Positions 39,388-51,187 of a stretch of DNA of 64,000 nt are shown piece by piece. The notes below the pieces were generated by a model. It was given only the letters and a program-made list of their open reading frames with translations. It searched no databases and was not told the DNA's origin. This DNA comes from Edwardsiella ictaluri ATCC 33202 (GTDB taxonomy: Bacteria; Pseudomonadota; Gammaproteobacteria; Enterobacterales; Enterobacteriaceae), in contig NZ_AFJI01000062.1 in the NCBI RefSeq assembly GCF_000264785.1, positions 17,872 to 81,871 of the forward strand. Direction: 5' to 3'. The translations under genes and the position numbers were made by a program. Position 1 is the first letter of the stretch. Every line of letters begins with the position of its first letter.

Positions 39388-40149
39388 CTATGACGCATCG
39401 GTTGCGTTGATAGGTGTCGTTCCCCCGAAGCGACGCTCGCGTTGTGCAAATGCATTCAGTGCACCTTCAAAGGTTGTTTCATCAAAATCAGGCCACAGCA
39501 CGTCAGTAAAATAAAATTCTGAATAGGCAATTTGCCACAGCAGAAAGTTACTGACCCGATGCTCGCCTCCGGTACGGATAACTAAATCCACGGAATCTTG
39601 TTCATGCAGGCAGACCTGCTCACCCAGCATCGACTCCGTGATCGCCTCCGGCAGCAGCGTCCCTTGACGCACCTGTTCTGCCAGCGTTTTCACCCCCTGA
39701 ACGATATCCCAACGCCCACCGTAGTTGGCGGCGATGTTCAGCGTCAGGCCGGTATTTTCAGCGGTCATCTGCTCTGAGCGTCGAATACGCTCCTGCAGGC
39801 GTGGGCTAAAGCGGCTGATATCACCGATCACCTTCAGTCTCACCTGATGTTTATGCAGTCGCTTGACTTCACTATCCAGTGCACGGACAAATAACTCCAT
39901 CAGCGCCGACACTTCCTGCTGCGGCCGATTCCAGTTTTCGCTGCTAAAGGCATACAGCGTCAGCGCCCGGATCCCCCGGGTGACCGCGAAGCGCACCGCA
40001 CAGCGTACCGACTTAACGCCGGCCTTATGTCCGAATACACGCATTTTACCCTGATGTTTGGCCCAGCGGCCATTGCCGTCCATGATAATCGCAACGTGCC
40101 GGGGAACAGAGGCTACGCTGCTCATCACAGTTGGTTGTGTGGATGACAT
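39388..40149 (-). CDS. uppS: Undecaprenyl pyrophosphate synthase
   Basis: 253 residues from the ATG at 40149 (MSSTQPTV). Adds eight isopentenyl units to farnesyl-PP to give the C55 carrier lipid. The catalytic Asp is D24 in AIIMDGNGRWAK; FGHKAG, TLYAFSSENW and DLVIRTGGEHRVSNFLLWQ are family motifs. Longer upstream starts are not supported by the family. Also named ispU. Confidence 0.96.
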   Translation of the reverse strand: MSSTQPTVMSSVASVPRHVAIIMDGNGRWAKHQGKMRVFGHKAGVKSVRCAVRFAVTRGIRALTLYAFSSENWNRPQQEVSALMELFVRALDSEVKRLHKHQVRLKVIGDISRFSPRLQERIRRSEQMTAENTGLTLNIAANYGGRWDIVQGVKTLAEQVRQGTLLPEAITESMLGEQVCLHEQDSVDLVIRTGGEHRVSNFLLWQIAYSEFYFTDVLWPDFDETTFEGALNAFAQRERRFGGTTPINATDAS

Positions 40150-40428
40150 ACGTGTAAATTTTTCCTCAACAAGCCAGCAGGGCGGCCTCAACGTGTCCAT
40201 CCCGCCACGCGCAGTCCTGCGGCGACGGTCACTCCTGCATGAATAAGGCCGTGAATAGCACGGCCCCCCAATCATCTCAATTCAGAAAGCCGCGCGCACC
40301 CTTCATCGGCTGGCATGGGATCATGCCCCGCCCTTACACCGTTCTTTTCGCAGCGCGCGCAAAAAACTGGCGCAGACTATATCATCATGCTGTTAGCGCC
40401 ACAAATCAGCACACCTGACCAAATGAAT

Positions 40429-41628
40429 TTAGCGGGAAAAACGCGCGCTCAGCGTCTGAGCCAACTGGCGGGCAGCGCTATCAATCACCAGTACCGCCTC
40501 AACGCAGTCCGGCTCAGCGCAGCGCAACTGCTCCACCACGCGGCGGTTCAAGCGGGCGATGTCAGTAAAGCGTAAACGCCCATCCAGAAAGGCGGCAACC
40601 GCAATTTCATTCGCCGCATTCAGCGCCGTCGTTGCCGCCTGCCCCTCGGCAAACGCCTCGATAGCCAGCTGCAGACAGGGATAGCGCGCCATATCCGGCG
40701 CCTCAAAACTCAGCGAGCCCATGCGGCAGAAATCCAACGGTGCAACGCCGCTCGGCACGCGATCGGGATAGGCCATAGCGTGGGCGATCGGCGTACACAT
40801 GTCCGGATTACCCAGCTGGGCAATCACACTGCCGTCCCGATAGCGCACCATGGAGTGGATCACCGACTGCGGGTGAATGATCACCTCCATCTCCTCCGCC
40901 GAAGCATTAAACAGCCAGCGCGCCTCAATATACTCCAGCCCTTTATTCATCATCGTGGCAGAGTCAACAGATATTTTACGCCCCATCGACCAGTTAGGAT
41001 GGGCACAGGCCTGCGTCGGTGTGACGGCATCAAAATCCGCCAACGGCAGCTGACGCAGAGGCCCACCGGAGCCGGTCAGCACAATACGGGTCACGCCATG
41101 CTCACGCAGGCAGGCAAAACCCAGCTGTTGCTGTACCGCCGTCGGCAAGCTCTGGAAAATGGCGTTGTGCTCGCTGTCGATAGGCAGCAGCTGAGCCTGA
41201 CTGTGGGACAGCGCCTCCATAAACAGACGTCCGCAGGTCACCAGGGCCTCTTTGTTGGCCAGCAGCACCCGCTTGTTGGCCCGAATCGCCGCCAGCGTCG
41301 GCAGCAGGCCGGCTGCACCGACAATGGCGGCCATTACCTGATCGACCTCATCCAGGGCGGCGAGTTCACAGGCAGCGTGCTCCCCGCTCATCACCGCAAT
41401 CGTACCAAGGCCACACTCGAACAGGCGCTGGCGCAGCGCGGCGGCGGCACCTTCATTGGCCATACAGACATAGCGGGGGGAAAATTCACGGCACTGCTGC
41501 AGCATGACATCAACGTTCTTGCCTGCCACCAGTGCTACCACGCGGAACGCGCCGGGATTGGCCCGCACCACCGCCAGCGTACTGGTGCCGATAGAGCCGG
41601 TTGAACCTAAAATGGTCAGCGTCTTCAT
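40429..41628 (-). CDS. dxr: 1-deoxy-D-xylulose 5-phosphate reductoisomerase
   Basis: 399 residues (E. coli 398). Second step of the MEP isoprenoid pathway, feeding UppS next door. NADPH loop GSTGSIG (8-14); metal and substrate motifs [43 protein letters not shown]. The gap to uppS is 279 bp with no gene seen. Confidence 0.97.
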
Positions 41629-41737
41629 GAGGATACTCTGAATTACTGGGTCAAATCGCTACAGGATACGCTAACCCAGCGCACCTCCCCAGCGAATTTT
41701 GCGCCGTCGCCAAGGCGCGTCAGCAGCGAACAAACAA

Positions 41738-41759
41738 AAGCGCCGCCGAAGCGACGCTT
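41738..41759 (-). terminator. Terminator of frr
   Basis: Minus strand stem AAGCGTCGC / GCGGCGCTT with loop UUCG, followed by UUGUUUGUU. It lies 96 bp past the frr stop codon. Confidence 0.75.
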
Positions 41760-41854
41760 ATTACCGAAACGACGGACCAAGAGACGGCCGCAGCAAAGGA
41801 GCAGCGCAGCGGCCTGTGCGAATGGCACCCCGGAGTACCGCTGCAATGGCTGGA

Positions 41855-42412
41855 TTAGAAATCCATCAACTCTTTTTCTTTATCTGCCAGCGCCGCATCG
41901 ATCTTCTTGATCATCAGATCGGTGATCTTCTGGATCTCCTCCTGAGACTTGCGATCTTCGTCTTCGCTGATCTCTTTGTCTTTCAGCAGCGCCTTCACCT
42001 TATCGTTGGCATCGCGGCGTACGTTACGCACGGAAACGCGGCCAGATTCGGCTTCAGAGCGTACCAGCTTGATCAGATCCTTACGGCGTTCTTCCGTCAG
42101 CGGTGGCAGCGGAACGCGGATCACGGTGCCGGCAGAGGCGGGATTCAGGCCCAGATCGGAGGTCAGGATAGCTTTTTCGATAGCCCCGGACATGCTGCGA
42201 TCGAACACGGTCAGGGCCAGCGTACGGGAGTCTTCCGCAACGATGTTGGCCAGCTGACGCAGCGGCGTCGCGGTGCCGTAGTACTCAACCTGAATACCAT
42301 CGAGCAGGTTGGGATGTGCACGGCCGGTGCGGATTTTGCTGATATTGCCCTTGAATGACTCGACGCATTTATCCATGCGCGTTTCGGCATCTTTTCTGAT
42401 TTCGTTGATCAC
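41855..42412 (-). CDS. frr: Ribosome recycling factor
   Basis: 185 residues, as in E. coli. With EF-G it splits the post-termination ribosome. [21 protein letters not shown] start, [22 protein letters not shown] and [18 protein letters not shown] are diagnostic. It follows pyrH by 130 bp. Confidence 0.97.
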   Translation of the reverse strand: MINEIRKDAETRMDKCVESFKGNISKIRTGRAHPNLLDGIQVEYYGTATPLRQLANIVAEDSRTLALTVFDRSMSGAIEKAILTSDLGLNPASAGTVIRVPLPPLTEERRKDLIKLVRSEAESGRVSVRNVRRDANDKVKALLKDKEISEDEDRKSQEEIQKITDLMIKKIDAALADKEKELMDF

Positions 42413-42542
42413 GTTGCGAACCCTTGAAAACGGTGGTTGTGGTTAATAGAGTGAATTGTGCACCAAAGGCCAAGCATTTTTCAATGCGACCGGCACAATA
42501 CGGCAGCCGGACGTGCCGGCTGTCCCACACGCACGCAGCGCA

Positions 42543-43268
42543 TTATTTGGTGATCAGCGTACCTTCTTGTTCACCCATCACCACGCGACGCAGCGCACCC
42601 GGCTTATTCATGTTAAACACGCGGATCGGGAGATTATGATCGCGCGCCAGAGTGAAGGCAGCCAGATCCATCACCTTCAGCTCTTTCTCCAACACATCCT
42701 GATAGCTCAGCTGTTCATACAGCGTGGCGTCCGGATTTTTCATCGGATCGGCAGAGTAGACGCCGTCCACTTTCGTCGCCTTCAGCACGACGTCAGCCTC
42801 AATCTCGATCCCGCGCAGACAGGCGGCAGAGTCGGTAGTAAAGAACGGATTACCGGTGCCGGCGGAGAAAATCACGACGCGGTTGTTGCGCAGCAGGCTG
42901 ATCGCCTCCGCCCAGCTGTAGTTGTCGCATACGCCGTTCAGCGGAATGGCGGACATCAGGCGGGCGTTGACATAGGCACGGTGCAGCGCATCGCGCATCG
43001 CCAGGCCGTTCATCACCGTCGCCAGCATCCCCATATGGTCGCCGACCACCCGGTTCATCCCCGCCTGCGCCAGACCGGCACCGCGGAACAGGTTGCCACC
43101 ACCAATCACCACACCCACCTGAACGCCTAACTCAACCAGCTCTTTGACCTCCTGCGCCATGCGGTCCAGCACGCTCGCATCGATGCCAAAACCTTCTGAG
43201 CCTTGCAGAGCTTCACCGCTCAGCTTAAGCAGAATACGCTGGTAAACGGGTTTGGAATTGGTAGCCAT
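42543..43268 (-). CDS. pyrH: Uridylate kinase
   Basis: 241 residues, as in E. coli. Hexameric UMP kinase. [49 protein letters not shown] and [12 protein letters not shown] are family motifs. In the rpsB-tsf-pyrH-frr order common to bacteria. Confidence 0.97.
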   Translation of the reverse strand: MATNSKPVYQRILLKLSGEALQGSEGFGIDASVLDRMAQEVKELVELGVQVGVVIGGGNLFRGAGLAQAGMNRVVGDHMGMLATVMNGLAMRDALHRAYVNARLMSAIPLNGVCDNYSWAEAISLLRNNRVVIFSAGTGNPFFTTDSAACLRGIEIEADVVLKATKVDGVYSADPMKNPDATLYEQLSYQDVLEKELKVMDLAAFTLARDHNLPIRVFNMNKPGALRRVVMGEQEGTLITK

Positions 43269-43369
43269 GGTGTTTGAGTCCTAAGAAGCAGTCAATTAAT
43301 TAGTCGGAGGTATTTCAATGTACGGTCTGCGCCCCTGACCGCTCATTGAAGTAAGTCTGGCCGGATAAA

Positions 43370-43395
43370 ACAGAACCGCCTCTCGGCGGCTCTGT
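43370..43395 (-). terminator. Terminator of the rpsB-tsf unit
   Basis: Minus strand stem ACAGAGCCGCC / GGCGGTTCTGT, a 4-nt loop, then UUUUAU. It lies 12 bp after the tsf stop and separates rpsB-tsf from pyrH. Confidence 0.9.
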
Positions 43396-43407
43396 CGTCA
43401 AAGGGGA

Positions 43408-44265
43408 TTATGCCCCTTTAGACATCGCGGCAACTTCTGCTGCGAAGTCAGTTTCTACTTTCTCGATACCTTCGCCTACTTCAAAGCGGATAAAGCCGGT
43501 CACGTTCGCGTTGTGCTCTTTCAGCAGCTGGCCAACGGTCTTGCTCGGATCCATAACGAAGCTCTGACCGGTCAGAGAAACTTCGCCGGTGAACTTACGC
43601 ATACGGCCTTCAACCATCTTCTCAGCGATTTCGCGCGGTTTGCCAGACTGCATGGCGATATCCAGCTGGATCTGGTGCTCGTGGGCAACCACGTCTGCCG
43701 GCACATCTTCCGGCTTAACGTATTCCGGCTTGCTGGCAGCGATGTGCATGGCGATGTGCTTGATCAGCTCTTCGTCAGCGCCGGTAGCGGCAACCATAAC
43801 GCCGATGCGCGCACCGTGGCTGTAGGTGCCCAGCAGGTCGCCGGTCAGTTCAGACACGCGACGGATGTTGATGTTTTCACCGATTTTGGCAACCAGCTGA
43901 GTACGCTGTTCTTCGAACTTCGCTTTCAGGGTGTCGATATTGATGATTTTGTCAGCCAGGGCAGCGGCGGCAACTTCATCGGCGAATGCTTTGAAGCCAG
44001 CGTCTTTGGCAACGAAGTCGGTTTCGCAGTTCATCTCAACGATGACACCATATTTACCGTCAGCGGCAACCTTGGTCAGGATCACGCCTTCAGCGGCAAC
44101 ACGGCCGGCTTTCTTGGCCGCTTTGGCCTGGCCGGATTTACGCATGTTGTCGATGGCCAGCTCGATGTCGCCGTTAGCTTCAACCAGTGCCTTTTTACAT
44201 TCCATCATGCCTGCGCCGGTACGCTCACGCAGTTCTTTTACCAGGGAAGCGGTAATTTCAGCCAT
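43408..44265 (-). CDS. tsf: Elongation factor Ts
   Basis: 285 residues (E. coli 283). Nucleotide exchange factor for EF-Tu. [20 protein letters not shown]-terminal domain and the core segment [10 protein letters not shown] that contacts EF-Tu. Cotranscribed with rpsB through an attenuator. Confidence 0.97.
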
Positions 44266-44356
44266 TGTATTTTCCTCGGTTATCTCGCCCAGAGGGAACC
44301 CCTGCGCCAGACGATTGTTCTAGAGATGACATCTTTGCGGGGTAGCCACAAAGAAA

Positions 44357-44376
44357 GGGGGCCATGATAGGCCCCC
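44357..44376 (-). terminator. Attenuator between rpsB and tsf
   Basis: Stem GGGGGCC / GGCCCCC around a 6-nt loop, then UUUCUUU on the minus strand. A partial terminator at this point is known in E. coli and reduces tsf relative to rpsB. Confidence 0.8.
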
Positions 44377-44426
44377 TAACCAACATATGAATACCGGTTA
44401 ATAAGGGCTCCTGCGAGCTGTCCTTA

Positions 44427-45487
<1,061 letters not shown>

Positions 45488-46294
45488 ATGGCTATTGCAC
45501 TGAAAACACCACAAGACATCGAAAAAATGCGCATCGCCGGCCGCCTGGCCGCCGAGGTGCTGGAAATGATCGCACCGCACGTGGTGCCCGGCGTCACCAC
45601 CGGCGAGCTGGATCGCCTGTGCGATGCGCACATCACACAGCAACAGCACGCCATCTCCGCCTGCCTGGGCTATCACGGCTACCCGAAGTCCGTCTGTATT
45701 TCGGTCAATGAGGTGGTCTGCCACGGTATCCCGAGCGACGAGAAGGCGCTTAAGGAAGGCGATATCGTCAATATCGACGTCACCGTGATCAAAGACGGCT
45801 GGCACGGCGATACCTCAAAAATGTTTATCGTTGGCAAACCGACTATCCTCGGCGAACGTCTGTGTCGCGTCACCCAGGAGAGCCTGTATCTGGCACTGAG
45901 GATGGTCAAACCAGGCATCCGCTTACGCAGCATCGGCAAGGCCATTCAGAAATTCGTTGAAGAGAACGGTTTCTCCGTGGTGCGGGAATACTGCGGCCAC
46001 GGCATTGGTGAAGTGTTCCACGAAGAGCCGCAGGTGTTGCACTATGATGCCGATGACAGCGGCGTGGTACTGCAGGCGGGCATGACGTTCACCATTGAAC
46101 CGATGGTCAACGCCGGTGACTACCGCATCCGCCTGATGAAGGATGGCTGGACGGTAAAAACTAAGGATCGCAGCTTGTCCGCGCAGTATGAGCATACTAT
46201 CGTTGTCACAGATAACGGCTGCGAGATCCTGACGCTGCGCGAAGAAGAGCACGAGTTACCGCGGGTGATCGCCCACGACATGAGCGCCCAGTGA
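45488..46294 (+). CDS. map: Methionine aminopeptidase
   Basis: 268 residues (E. coli 264) from ATG at 45488. Removes the initiator Met. MG2 pita-bread fold with metal ligands in NIDVTVIKDGWHGDTS (two Asp), CGHGIGEVFHEEP (His, Glu) and YEHTIVVTDNG (Glu nearby). Divergent from rpsB, as in E. coli. Confidence 0.96.
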   Translation: MAIALKTPQDIEKMRIAGRLAAEVLEMIAPHVVPGVTTGELDRLCDAHITQQQHAISACLGYHGYPKSVCISVNEVVCHGIPSDEKALKEGDIVNIDVTVIKDGWHGDTSKMFIVGKPTILGERLCRVTQESLYLALRMVKPGIRLRSIGKAIQKFVEENGFSVVREYCGHGIGEVFHEEPQVLHYDADDSGVVLQAGMTFTIEPMVNAGDYRIRLMKDGWTVKTKDRSLSAQYEHTIVVTDNGCEILTLREEEHELPRVIAHDMSAQ

Positions 46295-46346
46295 GTACGC
46301 GCCCGCCCCTACGGGGGCGTCTCACTGCAGCACACCGATAACCTAG

Positions 46347-46368
46347 GCCGGCTTATGCCGGCTTTTTT
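46347..46368 (+). terminator. Terminator downstream of map
   Basis: Stem GCCGGC / GCCGGC with a UUAU loop followed by six U. It ends 15 bp before the glnD start. A second hairpin (CGCCC...GGGCG) lies just after the map stop. Confidence 0.85.
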
Positions 46369-46383
46369 ATCAATGGACTGCCT

Positions 46384-49038
46384 ATGGCCGAGTTATCGCA
46401 TGGCGAATCAGATGCCCTGCCGCCCGTATCGCCGGACACCCTCCCAGCTGACGCGCTGACCTGCGCCGGGCTGAAGCCCCATATGGAACAACTGCGTCAC
46501 TGGCTGGATGAGGCATTTCGCCGCGGCGAGAGCGCCGAGTCCCTGGTTGCCGCCCGTACCCACTATATCGATCGTTTGCTGCTGCGCCTGTGGTGCAACT
46601 ATGGCTTCGACTCCCAGCCCGACCTGGCGCTGATCGCCGTCGGCGGCTATGGTCGAGCTGAGCTGCACCCGCTATCGGACATCGACCTGCTGCTGCTCAG
46701 CGCCGAACCGCTGGCACAGGAGCAAGAGGTGCAGATTGGCGCGCTGATCGCCCTGCTATGGGACCTGCGTCTGGAAGTTGGCCACAGCGTGCGTACCCTG
46801 GCGCAGTGCCTGAGCGAAGGGCTGGCCGACCTGACCGTCGCCACCAACCTGATCGAATCCCGTCTGCTGTGCGGCGACGTCACCCTGTTTCTCCAGTTAC
46901 AAAAACAGCTATTCTGCGATGACTTCTGGCCCTCACCGTGCTTTTACCACGCCAAAGTGAACGAACAGCGCGAGCGCCACCAGCGCTACCACGGTACCAG
47001 CTATAATCTGGAGCCGGATATCAAGGCCAGCCCCGGTGGTCTGCGCGATATTCACACCCTGCTGTGGGTGGCACATCGCCACTTTGGTGCCACCTCCCTC
47101 GATGAGATGGTCGGCTTCGGCTACCTGACGAGCGCCGAACGTGACGAACTGAACGAATGCCGCAGCTTCCTGTGGCGTATCCGATTCGCCCTGCATCTGG
47201 TGGTCAACCGCTACGACAACCGCCTGCTGTTCGATCGTCAGCTCAGCGTCGCCCGACTGCTGGGTTATCAGGGCGAAGGCAACGTGCCCATCGAAAAGAT
47301 GATGAAAGAGTTTTACCGCATGACCCGACGGGTGCGTGAGCTGAACCAAATGCTGCTACAGCTATTCGATGAGGCGATCCTGGCGCTGGACACCCGGGAA
47401 AAACCGCACATTCTCGACGACTACTTCCAGCTGCGCGGCACCCTGATCGATCTGCGCGATCCGGACACCTTCAGCCACGACCCGGTGATTATTCTACGCC
47501 TGTTCTACGCCATGGCGCGCAATCCGGAGATCGAAGGTATCTATTCCACCACGCTGCGTCAGCTGCGCTACGCGCGCCGCCATCTGAAACAGCCGCTGTG
47601 TGCCCTGCCCGAGGCGCGCCACCTGTTCATGGCGATCCTGCGCCACCCCGGCGCGGTGCAACGCGCCCTGCTGCCCATGCACCACCACAGCGTCCTGTGG
47701 GCCTATATGCCACAGTGGGGGAAGATCGTCGGCCAGATGCAGTTTGACCTGTTCCACGCCTACACCGTGGACGAGCACACCATGCGGGCTCTGCTCAAGC
47801 TGGAGAGCTTTGCCGATCGGGATAACCATGGGTGCCACCCGCTGTGCGTCGAGCTCTATCCACGCCTGCCGCAGCCGGAGCTGCTGCTGCTCGCCGCCCT
47901 GTTCCACGATATCGCTAAAGGGCGCGGCGGTGACCACTCCCTGCTCGGTGCCGATGACGTGCTGGAGTTTGCCCGTCTGCACGGTCTCAATACGCGAGAC
48001 ACCCAGCTGGTGGCCTGGCTGGTACGCTGCCATCTGCTGATGTCGGTCACCGCCCAGCGCCGCGACATTCAGGATCCCGAGATCATTCGCCACTTCTGTA
48101 CGGAGGTGCACAGCGAAACCCGGCTACGCTATCTGCTCTGCCTGACGGTCGCCGATATCTGCGCGACCAACGAAAACCTGTGGAACAGCTGGAAGCAGAG
48201 CCTGCTGCGCGAACTGTTCTTCGCCAGCGAAAAACAGCTGCGCCGCGGTATGCACAGTAGCCCGGACATGCGCGAACGGGTACGTCATCACCGACTGCAG
48301 GCGCTGGCGCTGCTGCGGATGGATAACATCGATGAGCCGGAGCTGATGCAGCTGTGGGGCCGCTGCCGCGCGGACTACTTCCTGCGCCATACGCCCGGTC
48401 AACTGGCGTGGCACGCCCGCCACCTGCTGCGCCACCGCGGCGACGGCCCCCTGGTGCTGGTCAGTCAGCATGCCACCCGCGGTGGTACCGAAATCTTCAT
48501 CTACAGCCCCGATCGGCCTTACCTGTTCGCTGCCGTCGCCGGTGAGCTTGATCGGCGCAATCTCAGCGTACACGACGCACAGATCTTCACCAATCGCGAT
48601 AACTACGCCATGGACACCTTTGTGGTACTGGAGCCAGACGGCAACCCGCTGGCGCCCGATCGTCACGACACCATCCGTCTGGCGCTGGAACACGCGCTGA
48701 CGCAGCCACGTTATCACCCGCCGCGCGCGCGCCGCGCGCCAGCGCGTCTACGCCACTTCAGCGTTCCAACGGAAGTTAGCTTCCTGCCAGCCCATAACGC
48801 CCGGCGTAGCTACATGGAGCTGGTGGCGCTCGATCGTCCGGGGCTGTTGGCACACATCGGCGAGATCTTTGCCGAAATGGGGCTATCGCTGCACGGCGCC
48901 CGCATTACCACCATTGGCGAGCGGGTTGAGGATCTGTTTATTCTGGCCGACGGCGAACGGCGTGCATTAACGCCTGACATGCAGCGTGATCTGGCACAAC
49001 GGTTGACAGAAACCCTGCTTAGCGCCGATAAAGGGTAG
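46384..49038 (+). CDS. glnD: Bifunctional uridylyltransferase/uridylyl-removing enzyme
   Basis: 884 residues (E. coli 890). Senses glutamine and (de)uridylylates the PII proteins GlnB/GlnK. Nucleotidyltransferase motif [22 protein letters not shown] domain ([16 protein letters not shown]), and two C-terminal ACT domains, the last in [22 protein letters not shown]. Same order map-glnD-dapD as in E. coli. Confidence 0.97.
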   Translation: MAELSHGESDALPPVSPDTLPADALTCAGLKPHMEQLRHWLDEAFRRGESAESLVAARTHYIDRLLLRLWCNYGFDSQPDLALIAVGGYGRAELHPLSDIDLLLLSAEPLAQEQEVQIGALIALLWDLRLEVGHSVRTLAQCLSEGLADLTVATNLIESRLLCGDVTLFLQLQKQLFCDDFWPSPCFYHAKVNEQRERHQRYHGTSYNLEPDIKASPGGLRDIHTLLWVAHRHFGATSLDEMVGFGYLTSAERDELNECRSFLWRIRFALHLVVNRYDNRLLFDRQLSVARLLGYQGEGNVPIEKMMKEFYRMTRRVRELNQMLLQLFDEAILALDTREKPHILDDYFQLRGTLIDLRDPDTFSHDPVIILRLFYAMARNPEIEGIYSTTLRQLRYARRHLKQPLCALPEARHLFMAILRHPGAVQRALLPMHHHSVLWAYMPQWGKIVGQMQFDLFHAYTVDEHTMRALLKLESFADRDNHGCHPLCVELYPRLPQPELLLLAALFHDIAKGRGGDHSLLGADDVLEFARLHGLNTRDTQLVAWLVRCHLLMSVTAQRRDIQDPEIIRHFCTEVHSETRLRYLLCLTVADICATNENLWNSWKQSLLRELFFASEKQLRRGMHSSPDMRERVRHHRLQALALLRMDNIDEPELMQLWGRCRADYFLRHTPGQLAWHARHLLRHRGDGPLVLVSQHATRGGTEIFIYSPDRPYLFAAVAGELDRRNLSVHDAQIFTNRDNYAMDTFVVLEPDGNPLAPDRHDTIRLALEHALTQPRYHPPRARRAPARLRHFSVPTEVSFLPAHNARRSYMELVALDRPGLLAHIGEIFAEMGLSLHGARITTIGERVEDLFILADGERRALTPDMQRDLAQRLTETLLSADKG

Positions 49039-49113
49039 TTTTTTCGCACCCACGCGCCTGCCCCGGCGGGCAATGCGTGGGACGGTTGATATTACGAGAG
49101 GAATATAGACAGG

Positions 49114-49938
49114 ATGCAGCAGTTACAGACAGTTATCGAAAATGCCTTTGAGCGCCGCGCCGAGATCACACCGGCCAACACCGACAGCATCACCCGTGAG
49201 GCGGTCAGCCAGGTCATCGCCCTGCTCGACAGCGGTGCCCTGCGCGTTGCCGAAAAAATTAACGGCGAATGGGTCACCCACCAGTGGCTGAAGAAGGCGG
49301 TACTGCTCTCTTTCCGCATCAACGACAACCGCCTGATGGAAGGTGCGGAAACCCGTTTCTACGACAAAGTGCCGATGAAGTTCGCCGACTATGACGAAGC
49401 CCGCTTTCAGCGCGAGGGATTCCGCGTCGTGCCACCGGCGTCCGTTCGCCAGGGAGCCTTCATCGCCCGCAATACCGTACTGATGCCCTCCTACGTCAAC
49501 ATTGGCGCCTACGTTGACGAAGGCACCATGGTCGATACCTGGGCCACCGTCGGCTCCTGCGCCCAGATCGGTAAAAACGTTCACCTCTCCGGCGGCGTCG
49601 GCATCGGCGGCGTACTGGAGCCGCTGCAGGCCAATCCGACCATCATCGAGGATAACTGCTTCATCGGCGCCCGCTCCGAAGTGGTCGAAGGGGTAATCGT
49701 TGAAGAGGGCTCGGTTATCTCTATGGGTGTATTCATCGGGCAGAGTACCAAGATCTATGACCGTGAAACCGGCGAAGTCCACTACGGTCGAGTACCGGCA
49801 GGCTCCGTGGTCGTCTCCGGCAACCTGCCTTCCAAACGCGGCGACTACAGCCTGTACTGCGCGGTTATCGTCAAGAAAGTGGATGCCAAGACGCTCGGTA
49901 AGGTCGGCATCAACGAGCTACTGCGCACCATCGACTGA
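49114..49938 (+). CDS. dapD: Tetrahydrodipicolinate N-succinyltransferase
   Basis: 274 residues, as in E. coli. Succinylase branch of lysine and diaminopimelate synthesis. Helical N-terminal domain, then a left-handed beta-helix ([39 protein letters not shown], read in parts). 75 bp after glnD. Confidence 0.97.
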   Translation: MQQLQTVIENAFERRAEITPANTDSITREAVSQVIALLDSGALRVAEKINGEWVTHQWLKKAVLLSFRINDNRLMEGAETRFYDKVPMKFADYDEARFQREGFRVVPPASVRQGAFIARNTVLMPSYVNIGAYVDEGTMVDTWATVGSCAQIGKNVHLSGGVGIGGVLEPLQANPTIIEDNCFIGARSEVVEGVIVEEGSVISMGVFIGQSTKIYDRETGEVHYGRVPAGSVVVSGNLPSKRGDYSLYCAVIVKKVDAKTLGKVGINELLRTID

Positions 49939-49952
49939 TCTCCTCTCGCCCA

Positions 49953-49972
49953 GCCGCCCGGCGCCGGGCGGC
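49953..49972 (+). terminator. Terminator of dapD
   Basis: 20-bp perfect palindrome GCCGCCCGGCGCCGGGCGGC followed by a short CUUUAA tail, 14 bp after the dapD stop. The U run is weak. Confidence 0.65.
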
Positions 49973-50029
49973 CTTTAACCACCGCACAGCGACGCCCCAG
50001 CCCCATTACCACAGGAGCGGTGATCAAGC

Positions 50030-50269
50030 TCACCAACAAAGCCTACTCCCGCGGCCTCCACAGCTAAATACATCGGTACCTGTTCCTGGGATCCAATCCG
50101 CCGCCCCCCCATAAAAGAGCGCGATAATCCTTCTGGTATCACAGGCAAAATAGCCCACCGCATGTATACTTTCAGCGCAATTAGGTTCTTTATTATTTGT
50201 CAAAAATGCCCCATCAAAACCACGACTGTATTCATTCCGCCAGAAACCGTCTCTGACGGAGCCGACGCG
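50030..50269 (-). other. Unassigned open frame in the dapD-yaeH interval, possible gene remnant
   Basis: Stop-to-stop frame of 79 codons with no good start (first candidate TTG about 23 codons in). It looks protein-like: GFWRNEYSRGFDGAFLTNN, then AESIHAVGYFACDTRRIIAL, then DWIPGTGTDVFSCGGRG, rich in Trp, Tyr and Cys. I recognise no family. It fills the otherwise gene-free 353-bp interval between dapD and yaeH; E. coli has yaeI at this place, but I see no similarity. Confidence 0.3.
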
Positions 50270-50291
50270 TTAACGCATGAAAGGTGCCGCT

Positions 50292-50678
50292 ATGTATGAC
50301 AATCTGAAAAGCCTGGGGATCACCCAACCGGAAGAGATCGATCGCTATAGCCTGCGTCAGGAGGCCAACAACGATATTCTGAAGATTTACTTCCGCAAGG
50401 ATAAGGGCGAATTCTTTGCCAAGAGCGTGAAGTTCAAATACCCACGCCAGCGTAAAACCATACTGAGCGACAACGACAGCCAGGGGATGCGGGAGATCAG
50501 CGAGATCAGCCCCAACCTGCGCTATGTCATCGAGGAGCTGGACCGCCTGTGCCTGCGCGATCGCCAGGAAGAGGATCTGAAGCGCAAAATCCTGGACGAT
50601 CTGCGCCATCTGGAGAGCGTGGTCGCCAACAAGATCGCCGAGATTGAGGCCGACCTGGAGAAACTCACCGGCAAATAG
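50292..50678 (+). CDS. yaeH: UPF0325 family protein YaeH
   Basis: 128 residues, co-linear with E. coli YaeH (128 aa): [34 protein letters not shown] (read in parts), [46 protein letters not shown]. Function unknown. The start at 50292 is chosen by alignment. Synteny with the E. coli 4-min region ends here. Confidence 0.93.
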   Translation: MYDNLKSLGITQPEEIDRYSLRQEANNDILKIYFRKDKGEFFAKSVKFKYPRQRKTILSDNDSQGMREISEISPNLRYVIEELDRLCLRDRQEEDLKRKILDDLRHLESVVANKIAEIEADLEKLTGK

Positions 50679-50716
50679 CGCCGCGACGGCAGCGCGGCGT
50701 CTCCGTACCGCGGCGA

Positions 50717-51166
50717 CTAGTCTAAGCGCTGCGCCCAGGCACTGACCCACGGCGAGGTAACCGCTTCCGGCTCCGGCGCCTGCTGGCCATCCACCTCGAA
50801 CAGCTCACCCAGTCGGGTCGCCCCCTGCTCCTGCAGCAGTGCATCAAACCGATGTCCGGCGCCACAGAAATGGGCAAAGCCGCTGTCGCCCAACGCGATC
50901 AGCCCATAGCGCAGCGCCGTCTGCTGTCCCCCCTCATCGCGCAGCGCCACAAACAGCGGCACCAGCGTATCAGGCAAGTCACCTTGCCCGGTGGTCGAGG
51001 TCACCACCAGGACATGCTGCTGAGCATAACGCTGCCAGTCAGCCAGCGTCCCCTCCTCAAACAGCGTCACCTGGTGCCCCTGCTGCTGCAGAATGGCCTG
51101 CGCTTCTTCCGCAACCATCAGCGCGTTGCCATATACGGTTCCCACAAAAATGCCCACTTGCGCCAT
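50717..51166 (-). CDS. yqcA: Flavodoxin YqcA
   Basis: 149 residues, as in E. coli. FMN phosphate loop GTVYGNAL at 9-16; VTSTTGQGDLPD and GLIALGDSGFAHFCGAGHRFD contact the isoalloxazine. The yqcA-truC-yqcC order follows E. coli 63 min. Confidence 0.94.
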   Translation of the reverse strand: MAQVGIFVGTVYGNALMVAEEAQAILQQQGHQVTLFEEGTLADWQRYAQQHVLVVTSTTGQGDLPDTLVPLFVALRDEGGQQTALRYGLIALGDSGFAHFCGAGHRFDALLQEQGATRLGELFEVDGQQAPEPEAVTSPWVSAWAQRLD

Positions 51167-51187
51167 TGCCCACTCCTTCTGTCAGAC

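Noticed and set aside
49975..50163. 62-residue ORF on the minus strand after dapD
   Set aside because: It runs through the dapD terminator palindrome and shares DNA with a more protein-like frame (50030-50269); neither has a known family.
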